From Roseibium sp. MMSF_3544 (GTDB lineage: Bacteria > Pseudomonadota > Alphaproteobacteria > Rhizobiales > Stappiaceae): 47,140 nucleotides of DNA. Below, piece by piece: positions 32,845-41,604 of this stretch; the stretch's first letter is position 1; the number at the start of each line of letters is the position of its first letter. Below the pieces are notes generated by a model that was not told where the DNA came from, ran no database searches, and saw only the letters and a list, made by a program, of their open reading frames with translations. The stretch spans positions 1 through 47,140 of the forward strand of contig NZ_JASHKA010000035.1 in assembly GCF_030732845.1 (NCBI RefSeq), written 5' to 3'. A program made the position numbers and the translations under genes.

Positions 32845-35800
32845 TCACACGACGAAGTAAAGATCGTCGGACGTCTCTGTCATCCAGTCGGTCATCCGGT
32901 CGAGCGTCATCGGCTCTGCAATCAGGAAGCCCTGAATTGAGAAGTCGCCCATCATGCGCAGGCGGTCATATTGCGCTTCCGTTTCGACACCTTCGCAAAC
33001 GATTGAGATGTTGAGCGAGCGCGCAAGGTGGATGAGCTGGTTGACGACCGCTTCTTTCTTGGCATCCTCGATCATCTGAGCCGTAAAGGAACGGTCGATT
33101 TTCAGGCCGTTGATCGGCAGGTCCGCCACATGGGTCAGCGAGGCGTATCCCGTGCCGAAATCATCCAGTTCGATGTGAACGCCGAGCTCAAAGAGTTCTC
33201 GCAGCGCTTCAAGATGTCCCGACCGGTTGTCGCTCAGAAATACCGATTCAAGCACTTCTGCCGTCACCATGTGCGGTTCGATGCGGTGTTTCGACATTGC
33301 CGCCTTGAAGTGATCGACAAGCAAGCCCGAGGCAAGGTGGGCGGGCGAGACGTTCACGCAGATCCGGCCGAACTCGAGCCCCTGATCCAGCCAGTAGCGC
33401 GCCGCTGTGAGCGCCCTGTCGATGATGATCTCGCCCAAGACGGGTGCAAGGCTGGTCTTTTCGACAATCGGCAGAAAGTCAGCAGGCGAAATGATCCCGC
33501 GTTCCGGATGGTCCCACCGGATCAAGGCTTCGATGCCCGTCACGGTTTGTGACCGCAGATTGACCTGGGGTTGGAACACCATGAAGAACTGGTGGTTCTT
33601 GACTGCGTCCTGAAGCTCGCGCTCGATCCTGGCTTCCGTCTCGCTGTCCGTCTTCATGTCTTTTCTGAAGAAGGTGAAGCGGTCCTTGCCGTTTTCCTTC
33701 GACTGATACAGCGCCAGGTCCGCGTTGAAGAGCAGGTCTTCGAAGTTGAGAGCGTCTTCGGGACACAGGGCAATGCCCATGCTGACGGTCGGCCAGAATT
33801 TGGTTCCGTTGAACTCCATCGGCATACGCATGAGACGGCGCGCGCGCTCGCAAAGCTCGTTCGGGTCGGATTTGCCGGATTCCGCGATGATGACAAACTC
33901 GTCGCCGCCCCACCGGTAGGGTGTACCGAGCCCGCGCGACACTTCACGCAGCCTGCGTCCGGTTTCTTCAAGGCAATAATCGCCGGCAAGGTGCCCAAGC
34001 GTATCGTTCACGCGCTTGAAGTTGTCCATGTCGACATGCACCAAAAAGGCCGGTTTATCTTCTTTGGCGAAGCGGGACTTTGCATCCCGCTGGCATCCGG
34101 CGCGATTGGAGAGCTTGGTAAGCGGGTCGAAATAGGCCAGACGCTCCGCACGGACGCGTGCCTCCCGTGTTTCGGTTTCCCTCAGAACTCTCTCGGTCAC
34201 ATCGTTTGCGATGATGACATAAAGGTCCTGATCCGCGTCCCGGAGCAACTGGATGCGCAAATCCACGGGATATTCGGAACCGTCCTTGCGTTTGTGCAAA
34301 CACTCAGCCGCAACGCCCTCAAGCTCGCCGTTCTGAAGCGGTCTGACCTGACGCCGGATCGTTTCCTCATTGTAGATCGGGTTGATGTCCCAAAGATGCA
34401 GCGACTTGAAGTCGCCGATCCCATAGCCGAGATTGCTGAGGGCGCACCTGTTGGCGTGTTCAAAGCGGAATGTCTGCGCATCCAGGATGTAGATCTCGTT
34501 CAGCGACGATTCCAAAATCTTGGCGAGAAGATTGTTCTTCCGTTCCGCCTCGGTGCGGTCGGTAATGTCGTGAACGGTGCCGACAACCTTGGAGGCTTTT
34601 CCGTCCTGACCGGCAAGAACGTAACCACGGATGTGCAGTGAGCGGGCAGGGCCGTTGTCCGGAACGAGTGAGTGCTCAAAGTCGAATTCACTGCACGTGT
34701 CGATGGCACGTTGAACCATCAGCTTTGCGGCCTGTCCCTCATTTTCGGGAATTTGAGCATAGACCCGTTCGATGATTTTCTCCGACGGCAGATCTGCCGG
34801 GATATTCATGATCCGGAAATACTCTTCCGTCGCGTTGACCTCGTTGGTGACAACGTCCCGCTCCCAGCTGCCGACGGTGGCAATGCGCTGGGCTTCGAGG
34901 AGCTTGGCTGCGTTTTGCTCCAGTTTTTCCGTTTGGTTGCGCACCTCGGCTTCCAAGCGTGTGCGCGTCACCAGGACAGATGACTGCAAGCGTGTGAGGA
35001 GGCGATGGATGACCGCCCAGGCGATGAGCGTCAGTCCGGTCCCTGCAAGGATCGAGATCAATATGCCGTTGAGAGACGCCCAAACGTTTTGGGTGATGTC
35101 CTTGACCAGCAGAAGTCTGGATACGTGATCTCGCTGCGAAATGGCGATCGGCAAGTCACGCACCATGAAGACCTTGCCGTCTTGCAGGTAGAATGGGCTG
35201 ATTTTCGTAAGGTTCGTGCCATCTGTTGTGAAAACGTCGAGATTGAAACCTGTCGGCGCAAGATTTCCCAGAACCTTGTAACTGGCTGCTTCGGTTTGAC
35301 CGGTTTCCGTCGCAGGCACTTCGCATATCTTCACGATCTGGGCGTCGACCGCAGCACTGGCGAGCGCAAGCGATCGCTCGATGCCGATCGCAAGTTTCAG
35401 ATATCCAAGAAGCTGACCGTCCGAGACCCAGGGCCGGAAGACGCTGACAACGAAGCGATTGTCCGGTCCGAATTCAATACCGTTGGTCCGGCTCAAAAGG
35501 GCTTCAGTCATGTCTGACTTGAATGCCGTTCCGGGCGCTTCCAGGGGAGATGTGCCTTCAGCGGGGTAAACGCGTTCCCTGTTCGCGGCATAGATTGAAA
35601 ACTCTTCAATGTTGAGGCTGTCGAACCTGAGGGAAAGCTGGCTGTCGGCAATCTGTTTGATTTTCTGATGGTTTCTTTCGCGGATCGCGTCCTGAAGCTC
35701 GCTGTTCGAACCGATTGTTTTGACAATCTCGTCCAGTGTCTCGGACCCGAGCGCCTTTTGCTGCAGCAACAGTCGCTCTGCGGTTTTGACGATCACGTCC

Positions 35801-36072
35801 TGAGGTTCCCGCAAATTCCGGTATTCCGAAACAAAGTTCTGGACAGTCAGAACGCAGACCGTGAGCGCAAGAAAGGAAAGAAAGACAATCCTGAGGGGTC
35901 TTTCGAACTTGGAATCGTCCGGGCAAAGCTTCGCCACGAGGGTGTCGAGAAGACGAGTGGATTGTTCCCGGCGCGGTTCTTCACCCCGCAGGTTCTCCCG
36001 ATTCCCCGGACCTTTCTTGCCCATGCCCAGCACAAATACCCCCGGCAGCCGAAGCCGCGAACCAATCGGCAT
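32845..36072 (-). CDS. Membrane PAS-PAS-GGDEF-EAL cyclic-di-GMP enzyme
   Basis: A 1075-aa multidomain protein. Order: basic cytoplasmic N-terminus, membrane helix (about 61-83), large periplasmic sensor (about 84-330), membrane helix (about 335-355), two PAS-like domains (about 395-505 and 515-630), GGDEF (about 640-805) and EAL (about 815-1065). GGDEF is intact at 722-726. The upstream RxxD inhibitory site reads RGLG (713-716). EAL keeps EAL (848-850), Asn907, DDFGTG (970-975) and QGFL (1047-1050), so both activities are possible. Start at the ATG at 36072 is uncertain; an ATG at 36024 is an alternative. It probably converts a periplasmic and redox/ligand signal into cyclic-di-GMP level. Confidence 0.95.
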   Translation of the reverse strand: MPIGSRLRLPGVFVLGMGKKGPGNRENLRGEEPRREQSTRLLDTLVAKLCPDDSKFERPLRIVFLSFLALTVCVLTVQNFVSEYRNLREPQDVIVKTAERLLLQQKALGSETLDEIVKTIGSNSELQDAIRERNHQKIKQIADSQLSLRFDSLNIEEFSIYAANRERVYPAEGTSPLEAPGTAFKSDMTEALLSRTNGIEFGPDNRFVVSVFRPWVSDGQLLGYLKLAIGIERSLALASAAVDAQIVKICEVPATETGQTEAASYKVLGNLAPTGFNLDVFTTDGTNLTKISPFYLQDGKVFMVRDLPIAISQRDHVSRLLLVKDITQNVWASLNGILISILAGTGLTLIAWAVIHRLLTRLQSSVLVTRTRLEAEVRNQTEKLEQNAAKLLEAQRIATVGSWERDVVTNEVNATEEYFRIMNIPADLPSEKIIERVYAQIPENEGQAAKLMVQRAIDTCSEFDFEHSLVPDNGPARSLHIRGYVLAGQDGKASKVVGTVHDITDRTEAERKNNLLAKILESSLNEIYILDAQTFRFEHANRCALSNLGYGIGDFKSLHLWDINPIYNEETIRRQVRPLQNGELEGVAAECLHKRKDGSEYPVDLRIQLLRDADQDLYVIIANDVTERVLRETETREARVRAERLAYFDPLTKLSNRAGCQRDAKSRFAKEDKPAFLVHVDMDNFKRVNDTLGHLAGDYCLEETGRRLREVSRGLGTPYRWGGDEFVIIAESGKSDPNELCERARRLMRMPMEFNGTKFWPTVSMGIALCPEDALNFEDLLFNADLALYQSKENGKDRFTFFRKDMKTDSETEARIERELQDAVKNHQFFMVFQPQVNLRSQTVTGIEALIRWDHPERGIISPADFLPIVEKTSLAPVLGEIIIDRALTAARYWLDQGLEFGRICVNVSPAHLASGLLVDHFKAAMSKHRIEPHMVTAEVLESVFLSDNRSGHLEALRELFELGVHIELDDFGTGYASLTHVADLPINGLKIDRSFTAQMIEDAKKEAVVNQLIHLARSLNISIVCEGVETEAQYDRLRMMGDFSIQGFLIAEPMTLDRMTDWMTETSDDLYFVV

Positions 36073-36299
36073 GACCTGCTTTCGGTGCGTTGTCCAAAAG
36101 AGCGGTACAACGTTGAGGTGAAAGCATTCATCGCCGATTTCTTTAATAAAGACGAATAGTTAAATTGGATTGAATGGTCGCCCGAATTGGTATTAAGCAA
36201 TCAATTACTAAGTCATGAAAGTTTAAGGCATGGCCGAGAGCGGAAAATCAATTCGTTAACCTTGTTTTGCATTTCTCGAGATCATTCGAGCAAGCAAGA

Positions 36300-37205
36300 T
36301 CAAGAGCCAAAAAACCTTCGCAAAGCTTCACAGGTTTCGTGCGGGGCTTCCTCGGGCAGAAAGTGACCGCAGGAAAGGGCAGCGCCCTGCGCATGCGGAC
36401 ACCAGGTGCGCCAGATTGCAAGCGGGTCGTCGACCTTCGTTGCAATTCCCTTGTCACCCCAAAGCGCGAGCAGGTCAGCCTTTATGGTCTTTCCTGCCTC
36501 CCTGTCGGTCTTGTCGTGCTCGTAATCAAGCGTGGCGCCCGCCCGATAGTCCTCGCAGGTAGCTGAAATCCGGTCCGGCTCGCAAAACCAGTCGCGCGTA
36601 TGTGCAAGCGCTTCATCGGTAAAGCAGTCGAGGCTCTTTTCCGCAGTCCAGCCTGCCAGTGTGTGTTCGAGAAACCGTATTGGTGCAGCAGCAATCATCT
36701 TTTCCGGAAACGGAAATGGCTGGGCGAGGAACATCCAGTGGTAGACGGCGAGCCCGAATTCGCGATCGAGCCGGTCCCAGTAATCCGATGTCGGCAGGAT
36801 ATCGAGAACGGCCAGCTTTAGCACCGCCTCCGGATGATCGAGCGCAAGGCGGTATCCGACCCGACCGCCGCGATCGTGGCCGGCCAGGTAAAACTCCTGG
36901 TGGCCAAGGGCCCGCATCATGTCAAGCACCGCTGTTGCCATCGCCCGCTTTGAGTAATTCGCGTAATCGGTGCGGATCGGGGGGATGGACGAATTACCGT
37001 AACCCGGCAGATCCGGCATGATCAGCTTGAAGTGTTTGGCAAGCTCGGGCGCGAACTTGTGCCAGATTACATGGGATTGCGGATACCCATGCAATAGAAG
37101 AAGTGGCAGACCGGAACCGCCGATCCGGCTAAAGAGGCGCATGCCCTTTACGTCGACGATCCTGGTCTCAAATCCAGGATAAAGATCCGGCAATTCCGTG
37201 CTCAA
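36300..37205 (-). CDS. Fluoroacetate (haloacetate) dehalogenase-like alpha/beta hydrolase
   Basis: A 301-aa protein from the TTG at 37205, which has GGGAG six bases upstream and gives the family-typical start before LYPGFETR. A GTG at 37247 is the alternative but lacks a ribosome binding site. Catalytic residues of fluoroacetate dehalogenases are all present: nucleophile Asp111 in GHDRGGR with Arg112 and Arg115, acid Asp135, His281 (SCGHFLPEE), and the halide-pocket trio His156, Trp157 and Tyr220. These numbers differ by one from those I recall for the Rhodopseudomonas enzyme RPA1163. The enzyme would hydrolyse the C-F or C-Cl bond of haloacetates. No haloacid transporter or regulator is adjacent. 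Confidence 0.88.
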   Translation of the reverse strand: MSTELPDLYPGFETRIVDVKGMRLFSRIGGSGLPLLLLHGYPQSHVIWHKFAPELAKHFKLIMPDLPGYGNSSIPPIRTDYANYSKRAMATAVLDMMRALGHQEFYLAGHDRGGRVGYRLALDHPEAVLKLAVLDILPTSDYWDRLDREFGLAVYHWMFLAQPFPFPEKMIAAAPIRFLEHTLAGWTAEKSLDCFTDEALAHTRDWFCEPDRISATCEDYRAGATLDYEHDKTDREAGKTIKADLLALWGDKGIATKVDDPLAIWRTWCPHAQGAALSCGHFLPEEAPHETCEALRRFFGS

Positions 37206-37325
37206 GCTGCTCTCCCGAGGTCGTTGCCGGGAGAACACTAGCTGCACGTCTTGAACACTGCCAAGCTGAAATTGTCAGATCAGCCGAAGCGATCCTTCGA
37301 TTGCGCGCTGACGCGGGACAGTCAG

Positions 37326-38606
37326 TTATTGTTCTGACCGTTCGCGTTCAATGGCACGCCATCCGATGTCACTGCGGCAAAATCCCTCCGGCCAGTCGAT
37401 CTTCTCGATTGCCGCGTAAGCCTGTTCTCTGGCATCAGCGACCGTTTGGCCAAGCGCGGTGACATTCAGAACCCGGCCACCATTGGCCAGGATACGGCCA
37501 CTTTCTTGCTTGGTTCCCGCATGAAAAACCTCAAGAACTTCAGAGCGGAGTTCATCCAGTCCTCTGACTTCGCTGCCCTTTTCGTAGCCGGATGGATAAC
37601 CCTTCGTCGCCATGACCACAGACAGTGCCACGTCCTCGTGCCATTCGGCTGCCGTGTCTGCCAACCGCCCTTCGACACTGGCAAGAATAAGCTCCAGCAA
37701 GTCGCTTTTGAGGCGCATCACCAGCACCTGGCATTCCGGATCGCCGAAGCGGGTGTTGTACTCGATCAGCTTGGGTCCGTCGGCAGTGATCATCAGACCG
37801 GCATACAAGACACCTTTAAAAGGTGTTCCGCGCTGCGCCAGGGTTTTGATCGTCGGTTCGATGATTTCGTTCATCACGCGCGCAACAAGTTCGTCGGTCA
37901 GGACCGGTGCTGGGGAGTAGGCGCCCATGCCCCCCGTGTTCGGCCCTTCATCGCCGTCAAAGGCGCGCTTGTGGTCCTGAGCCGTGGCAAGCGGCAAGAC
38001 ATTTTCGCCATCTGACAGGACAAAGAAACTGGCTTCCTCGCCGCGCAGAAACTCCTCGATGACGACTTCAGCCCCGGCGTCGCCGAAAGTGCCTTCGAAA
38101 CAGTCGTTTACAGCATCTACAGCCTCTTGTGCGGTGAGTGCGACCACAACACCCTTTCCGGCTGCAAGACCATCGGCCTTGACGACAATCGGTGCGCCTT
38201 TCTCATTCAGGTAAGCAACGGCGGAGTCGCGGTCGGAATAGCGGCCGTATCCGGCGGTCGGTATATCCGCCTCGTCGCAAACGCCTTTTGTAAATGCCTT
38301 GGAGCCCTCCAGTTGCGCCGCGGCCTTGCTGGGTCCGAACACCTTGATGCCGGCAGCCTCCAGATCGTCAACAATCCCGGCAACAAGAGGGGCTTCGGGA
38401 CCAACCACGACAAGGTCAATCCCCATGTCCCGGCAAAAGCCGATCACCGCGTCATGGTCGGACACATTGATATCGGAAAGATCAGCCACCTCGGCGATGC
38501 CGGCGTTCCCCGGTGCTGCATATAGCTTGGTGAGTTTAGGAGATTTCGCCAATGCCCAGGCCAGGGCGTGTTCGCGCCCGCCGGATCCGATAAGCAGGAG
38601 TTTCAT
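37326..38606 (-). CDS. purD: Phosphoribosylamine-glycine ligase (GAR synthetase)
   Basis: A 426-aa ATP-grasp enzyme of purine synthesis. It starts MKLLLIGSGGREHALAWALA, has LVVVGPEAPLVAGIVDDLEA, KAFTKGVCDEADIPTAGY, the lid region VKADGLAAGKGVVVA, and NTGGMGAYSPAPVLTDEL. It joins glycine to 5-phosphoribosylamine in the cytoplasm. The start has a standard ATG. The next gene on the strand, the dehalogenase-like hydrolase, begins 120 bp downstream. No anomalies seen. Confidence 0.98.
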   Translation of the reverse strand: MKLLLIGSGGREHALAWALAKSPKLTKLYAAPGNAGIAEVADLSDINVSDHDAVIGFCRDMGIDLVVVGPEAPLVAGIVDDLEAAGIKVFGPSKAAAQLEGSKAFTKGVCDEADIPTAGYGRYSDRDSAVAYLNEKGAPIVVKADGLAAGKGVVVALTAQEAVDAVNDCFEGTFGDAGAEVVIEEFLRGEEASFFVLSDGENVLPLATAQDHKRAFDGDEGPNTGGMGAYSPAPVLTDELVARVMNEIIEPTIKTLAQRGTPFKGVLYAGLMITADGPKLIEYNTRFGDPECQVLVMRLKSDLLELILASVEGRLADTAAEWHEDVALSVVMATKGYPSGYEKGSEVRGLDELRSEVLEVFHAGTKQESGRILANGGRVLNVTALGQTVADAREQAYAAIEKIDWPEGFCRSDIGWRAIERERSEQ

Positions 38607-38746
38607 CTATCGCCGATCTCTTCAAACGGTCCATATCGCTGACTTTTGGGCGGTCAGCCTTGCAGATGCGCGGTCTAACACGAGCAACCTGCTGCCGCAA
38701 TTGGATGAACGCGATGACCGGAGATCTGGATCTTTTGGGAGGTGTT

Positions 38747-38773
38747 TTCCCCGGAGATTTGGTCTCCGGGGAG
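38747..38773. other. Strong hairpin 3' of the proline-rich protein gene
   Basis: A 10-bp perfect stem (TCCCCGGAGA at 38748-38757 with TCTCCGGGGA at 38763-38772, 5-nt loop). It sits about 14 bp past the stop codon of the minus-strand gene ending at 38786. On that strand it is followed by AAAAC rather than a T-run, so it is not a canonical intrinsic terminator. It may still protect or end the transcript. Confidence 0.4.
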
Positions 38774-38785
38774 ACGGACGAGGTG

Positions 38786-39619
38786 TTATCCGCCGACCGT
38801 GATCCGGCAGTACACGATATTGTCCTTCTGAAGGTCCGGCCCCCAGATGAGTTTTGCAGCAGGGTCCCATTTGACCTGATCGTAGCCACCCTTCGGTCTC
38901 ACCGCCGACGCGCTATGCACAGTCGCGCCGGACCATGCGCTGTCATCGAAGCCCGGTGTCATCCAGTCGCCGGAAACCGGTGTGAGCGTTTCGGCGCAAT
39001 TGGCCAGCGAGGTCGCGGGATTGCTTTCCCGTTCGCACGATCGGTCTTGAGGGGCGGACTGCACCGTAATGCAGCGCCAGTCGGAACCGGTTGCCGCCAG
39101 AAGTTTACCCGTCGCAACGTCCCTGAATTGGGCAATTGCACCGCCGTCGCCCATCTGCTGACGCCGTGTCCCGACATATTCCAGGCCGGTGCTGTTCTCC
39201 ATGAAATCGCGGAATTCGAAGGCGATTGTCATCGGAAAGTCGGTTTGGAACGCAAACCTTTCCGCGTTGAAGGATCGTTCGGTCGTGATCGGAACGCTGT
39301 CTTCGATAAGCGGTGCACCGTTGATGTAAAGCTTGAACCAGTTGTCGGCCCAAACTTCGCCAGTGACGCTGTACGCGCCCTGATTGCTCAGACTGCTTTC
39401 GGTAAGCTCCCGTCCACCGCTTCCCGGTTTGGGCGGAGGCGCACGATCACCCGCGCGGGGTGGTGGTGGCGCGTCACCGGGCCTTGGGGGCGGCGAAGCG
39501 TCATCTGGACGCGGCGGTGGCGAAGGCGGATTTTGTGCTGACGATACGGTCGCAACGCTCAACACGCCTAAAACGATGGCGACGAAAAGAGCGCTCGAAC
39601 GATTGGGTGGTAAAATCAC
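38786..39619 (-). CDS. Exported protein with proline-rich repeat, function unknown
   Basis: A 277-aa protein. The signal peptide is FVAIVLGVLSVATVSSAQ. Residues about 31-68 are four imperfect repeats of the type PPPRPGDA. The C-terminal 200 residues look like a beta-sandwich (VWADNWFKLYINGAPLIED, TERSFNAERFAFQTDFPMT, FDDSAWSGATVHSASAV), resembling a galactose-binding-like fold, with several Cys suited to disulfides. The family was not recognised. GTG start at 39619 with GGAG six bases upstream. The Pro-rich stretch could span the cell wall or act as a flexible linker. It is divergent from ubiA (127 bp). Confidence 0.8.
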   Translation of the reverse strand: MILPPNRSSALFVAIVLGVLSVATVSSAQNPPSPPPRPDDASPPPRPGDAPPPPRAGDRAPPPKPGSGGRELTESSLSNQGAYSVTGEVWADNWFKLYINGAPLIEDSVPITTERSFNAERFAFQTDFPMTIAFEFRDFMENSTGLEYVGTRRQQMGDGGAIAQFRDVATGKLLAATGSDWRCITVQSAPQDRSCERESNPATSLANCAETLTPVSGDWMTPGFDDSAWSGATVHSASAVRPKGGYDQVKWDPAAKLIWGPDLQKDNIVYCRITVGG

Positions 39620-39746
39620 GGTGTGCTCCGGAACGGTTGGCCAAGGATACCCTGGATGAGGCCCACATCGGCGAGACTAAAGTGATTTGCGGGATGGATT
39701 CCATCTCGAATTTTTGTAGAAGGTCCGAAGTCACAGAGGGCGCAAG

Positions 39747-40691
39747 ATGTTTTTTTCCACGAAGGATACCGGGCCAGTTGCCGATGCTGTCAAACGGCAT
39801 TGGGTCGACACAAAACTGCCTGCCGCCATGCGCCCGTATGCCCGTCTTGCAAGGTGGGAGCGGCCTATCGGCTGGTGGCTGTTGTTGTGGCCCTGCTGGT
39901 GGTCGGCCGCGCTCGCGGCGATTGCCGCTGGAAATGGCTGGCCCAATCCCTGGCATCTTGTTCTGTTCTTTGTCGGCGCTGTTGCGATGCGTGGTGCCGG
40001 ATGCACCTATAACGACCTTGTGGACGTGGATATTGACGCCCAAGTCGAACGCACGCGTTCGCGGCCAATTCCTGCCGGCCAGGTGACTAAGAACCAGGCA
40101 AGGATTTTTCTGGTAGCCCAGGCCCTGGTTGGGTTGGCCGTGCTCTTGCAGTTCAATTTGTTTTCAATAGCACTCGGTATTGCGGCCCTGTTCCCCGTCG
40201 CGATTTATCCGTTCATGAAGCGCTTCACCGATTGGCCTCAGCTTTTCCTGGGCTTTGCGTTTTCGTGGGGGGCTTTCATGGGCTGGGCTGCCGAATTCGG
40301 AGCGCTCGCCGCAACGCCGATGCTGCTCTATGCAGGCGGCATTTGCTGGACGATCGGCTATGACACGATCTATGCGCACCAGGACAAGGAAGACGATGCC
40401 CTTGTCGGCGTGAAGTCAACCGCACGCCTGTTCGGCGATCGCACGAAGCCGGCGCTGATCGTCCTGTATGCGCTGGCGACCGTGCTTTTCTCCCTGGCGG
40501 CCATGTTTGCAGACGCCGGACCTCTTGCATTTGTCGGCATTCTCGCCGGGGGTGTTCATCTTGCCTGGCAGGTCGTTGTGCTCGACATCGATGACAGCGA
40601 CCAGTGCCTGAAACTGTTCCGGTCCAACACGACTTACGGCTGGATCCTGTTCGCAGGCTTTGTTCTGGATGCGTTTATCGGGTGGCTGTAA
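39747..40691 (+). CDS. ubiA: 4-hydroxybenzoate polyprenyltransferase
   Basis: A 314-aa integral membrane prenyltransferase with about eight helices. The two Mg-binding aspartate motifs are NDLVDVDID and YDTIYAHQDKEDD. It attaches the polyprenyl tail to 4-hydroxybenzoate in ubiquinone synthesis. The N-terminal MRPYARLARWERPIGWWLLL is typical of UbiA. Its 3' end is 16 bp from the convergent DUF6101 gene. No other ubi gene is adjacent. Confidence 0.97.
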   Translation: MFFSTKDTGPVADAVKRHWVDTKLPAAMRPYARLARWERPIGWWLLLWPCWWSAALAAIAAGNGWPNPWHLVLFFVGAVAMRGAGCTYNDLVDVDIDAQVERTRSRPIPAGQVTKNQARIFLVAQALVGLAVLLQFNLFSIALGIAALFPVAIYPFMKRFTDWPQLFLGFAFSWGAFMGWAAEFGALAATPMLLYAGGICWTIGYDTIYAHQDKEDDALVGVKSTARLFGDRTKPALIVLYALATVLFSLAAMFADAGPLAFVGILAGGVHLAWQVVVLDIDDSDQCLKLFRSNTTYGWILFAGFVLDAFIGWL

Positions 40692-40707
40692 CCGCCGGCA
40701 GCTTTGC

Positions 40708-41298
40708 TCAGGTACGGGCGATGATTTCCCGTTCGTGCGCAAAGTTCAGCGGGCGCTCGGGAAGGCGTGCGGCGGCACGCTTGTTTAAAAAGCGCGGGCG
40801 GCGACCCGTCAGCAGGCGCATCTTGCGGCGCGGTGCAGGCTTGGCCGCCGGATTGGCGCTGAAGGCATCGATCGGCTTGACCTGACCGCCCAGATCACAA
40901 ACCAGCATCGGCAATTGCAGTGTCTGTGCCCAACGGCTCCAAAGAACCGCCAGATCGTCTGAATTTGCGGTTTCTGCCAGTTTGATCGACAGGGCGCTGT
41001 CCGGATGTTTCAGGATCAGCGCGGCGACAATTTCACCCGGAACCTGGCCAGGTGTCACGCGTACCATGACACCGTCAAATCCGCTGGCCGGGACAACGAC
41101 CCTGACCGGTACGCCCGCGACCCGGCGTTTGATGACCGCGCGGTTCTGGTCCAGAAAAATCTCTGCAGGAAAGGAAGGAGTTCCAGGACGGGATTCGAGT
41201 CTTTGCTCAAATTGCACCGGCAAGCAACCGGGGTGCAGTATTGTCTCTGCAGTATTCCCGGTTGCCGCTGCTGCCTGTTGTTCTGTTTGACGTCTCAA
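40708..41298 (-). CDS. DUF6101-family protein
   Basis: A 196-aa protein matching what I recall of DUF6101, restricted to rhizobia and relatives. It has GFDGVMVRVTPG, DDLAVLWSRWAQTLQLPML and a basic Arg/Lys-rich C-terminus (RRKMRLLTGRRPRFLNKR). There is no signal peptide or membrane helix. The molecular role is unknown. The start is TTG at 41298, with GGAGAG close upstream. It is convergent with ubiA. Confidence 0.8.
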   Translation of the reverse strand: MRRQTEQQAAAATGNTAETILHPGCLPVQFEQRLESRPGTPSFPAEIFLDQNRAVIKRRVAGVPVRVVVPASGFDGVMVRVTPGQVPGEIVAALILKHPDSALSIKLAETANSDDLAVLWSRWAQTLQLPMLVCDLGGQVKPIDAFSANPAAKPAPRRKMRLLTGRRPRFLNKRAAARLPERPLNFAHEREIIART

Positions 41299-41604
41299 AT
41301 GACTCTCCGTCGGGCCTTTTGGCCTCTTGATGCACCTGAAGGTACCGGAGAATGGTCGTGAACCACTTAAGAGATAGAGTTAAAAAACTGTGATTTTAAA
41401 GAGGGTTACTGGAAAGTAATCACGACGCTTACGTCCCGTTCATGCCTGTGGCGAAAATGGGCCGATGCAGGAATTCCAAAGTCCGATCAATGGGCTGACA
41501 AAGACGTCTCGCCTTTGTTTCACCGCAAATTGTTGCGGAGCCCGGGCGCTGGGCGTAAACAACCGGAGCGGGGCGGAAGCAACAGACCCATCGAGGCGGA
41601 ATTT
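41299..41604. other. Intergenic region upstream of the TldE and DUF6101 genes
   Basis: 306 bp between divergent genes with no supported coding region. A small palindrome, TTACT-GGAA-AGTAA (41406-41419), sits in its AT-rich middle and could be an operator. The plus-strand promoter of the tldE-to-lpxK run should be here. Confidence 0.4.
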
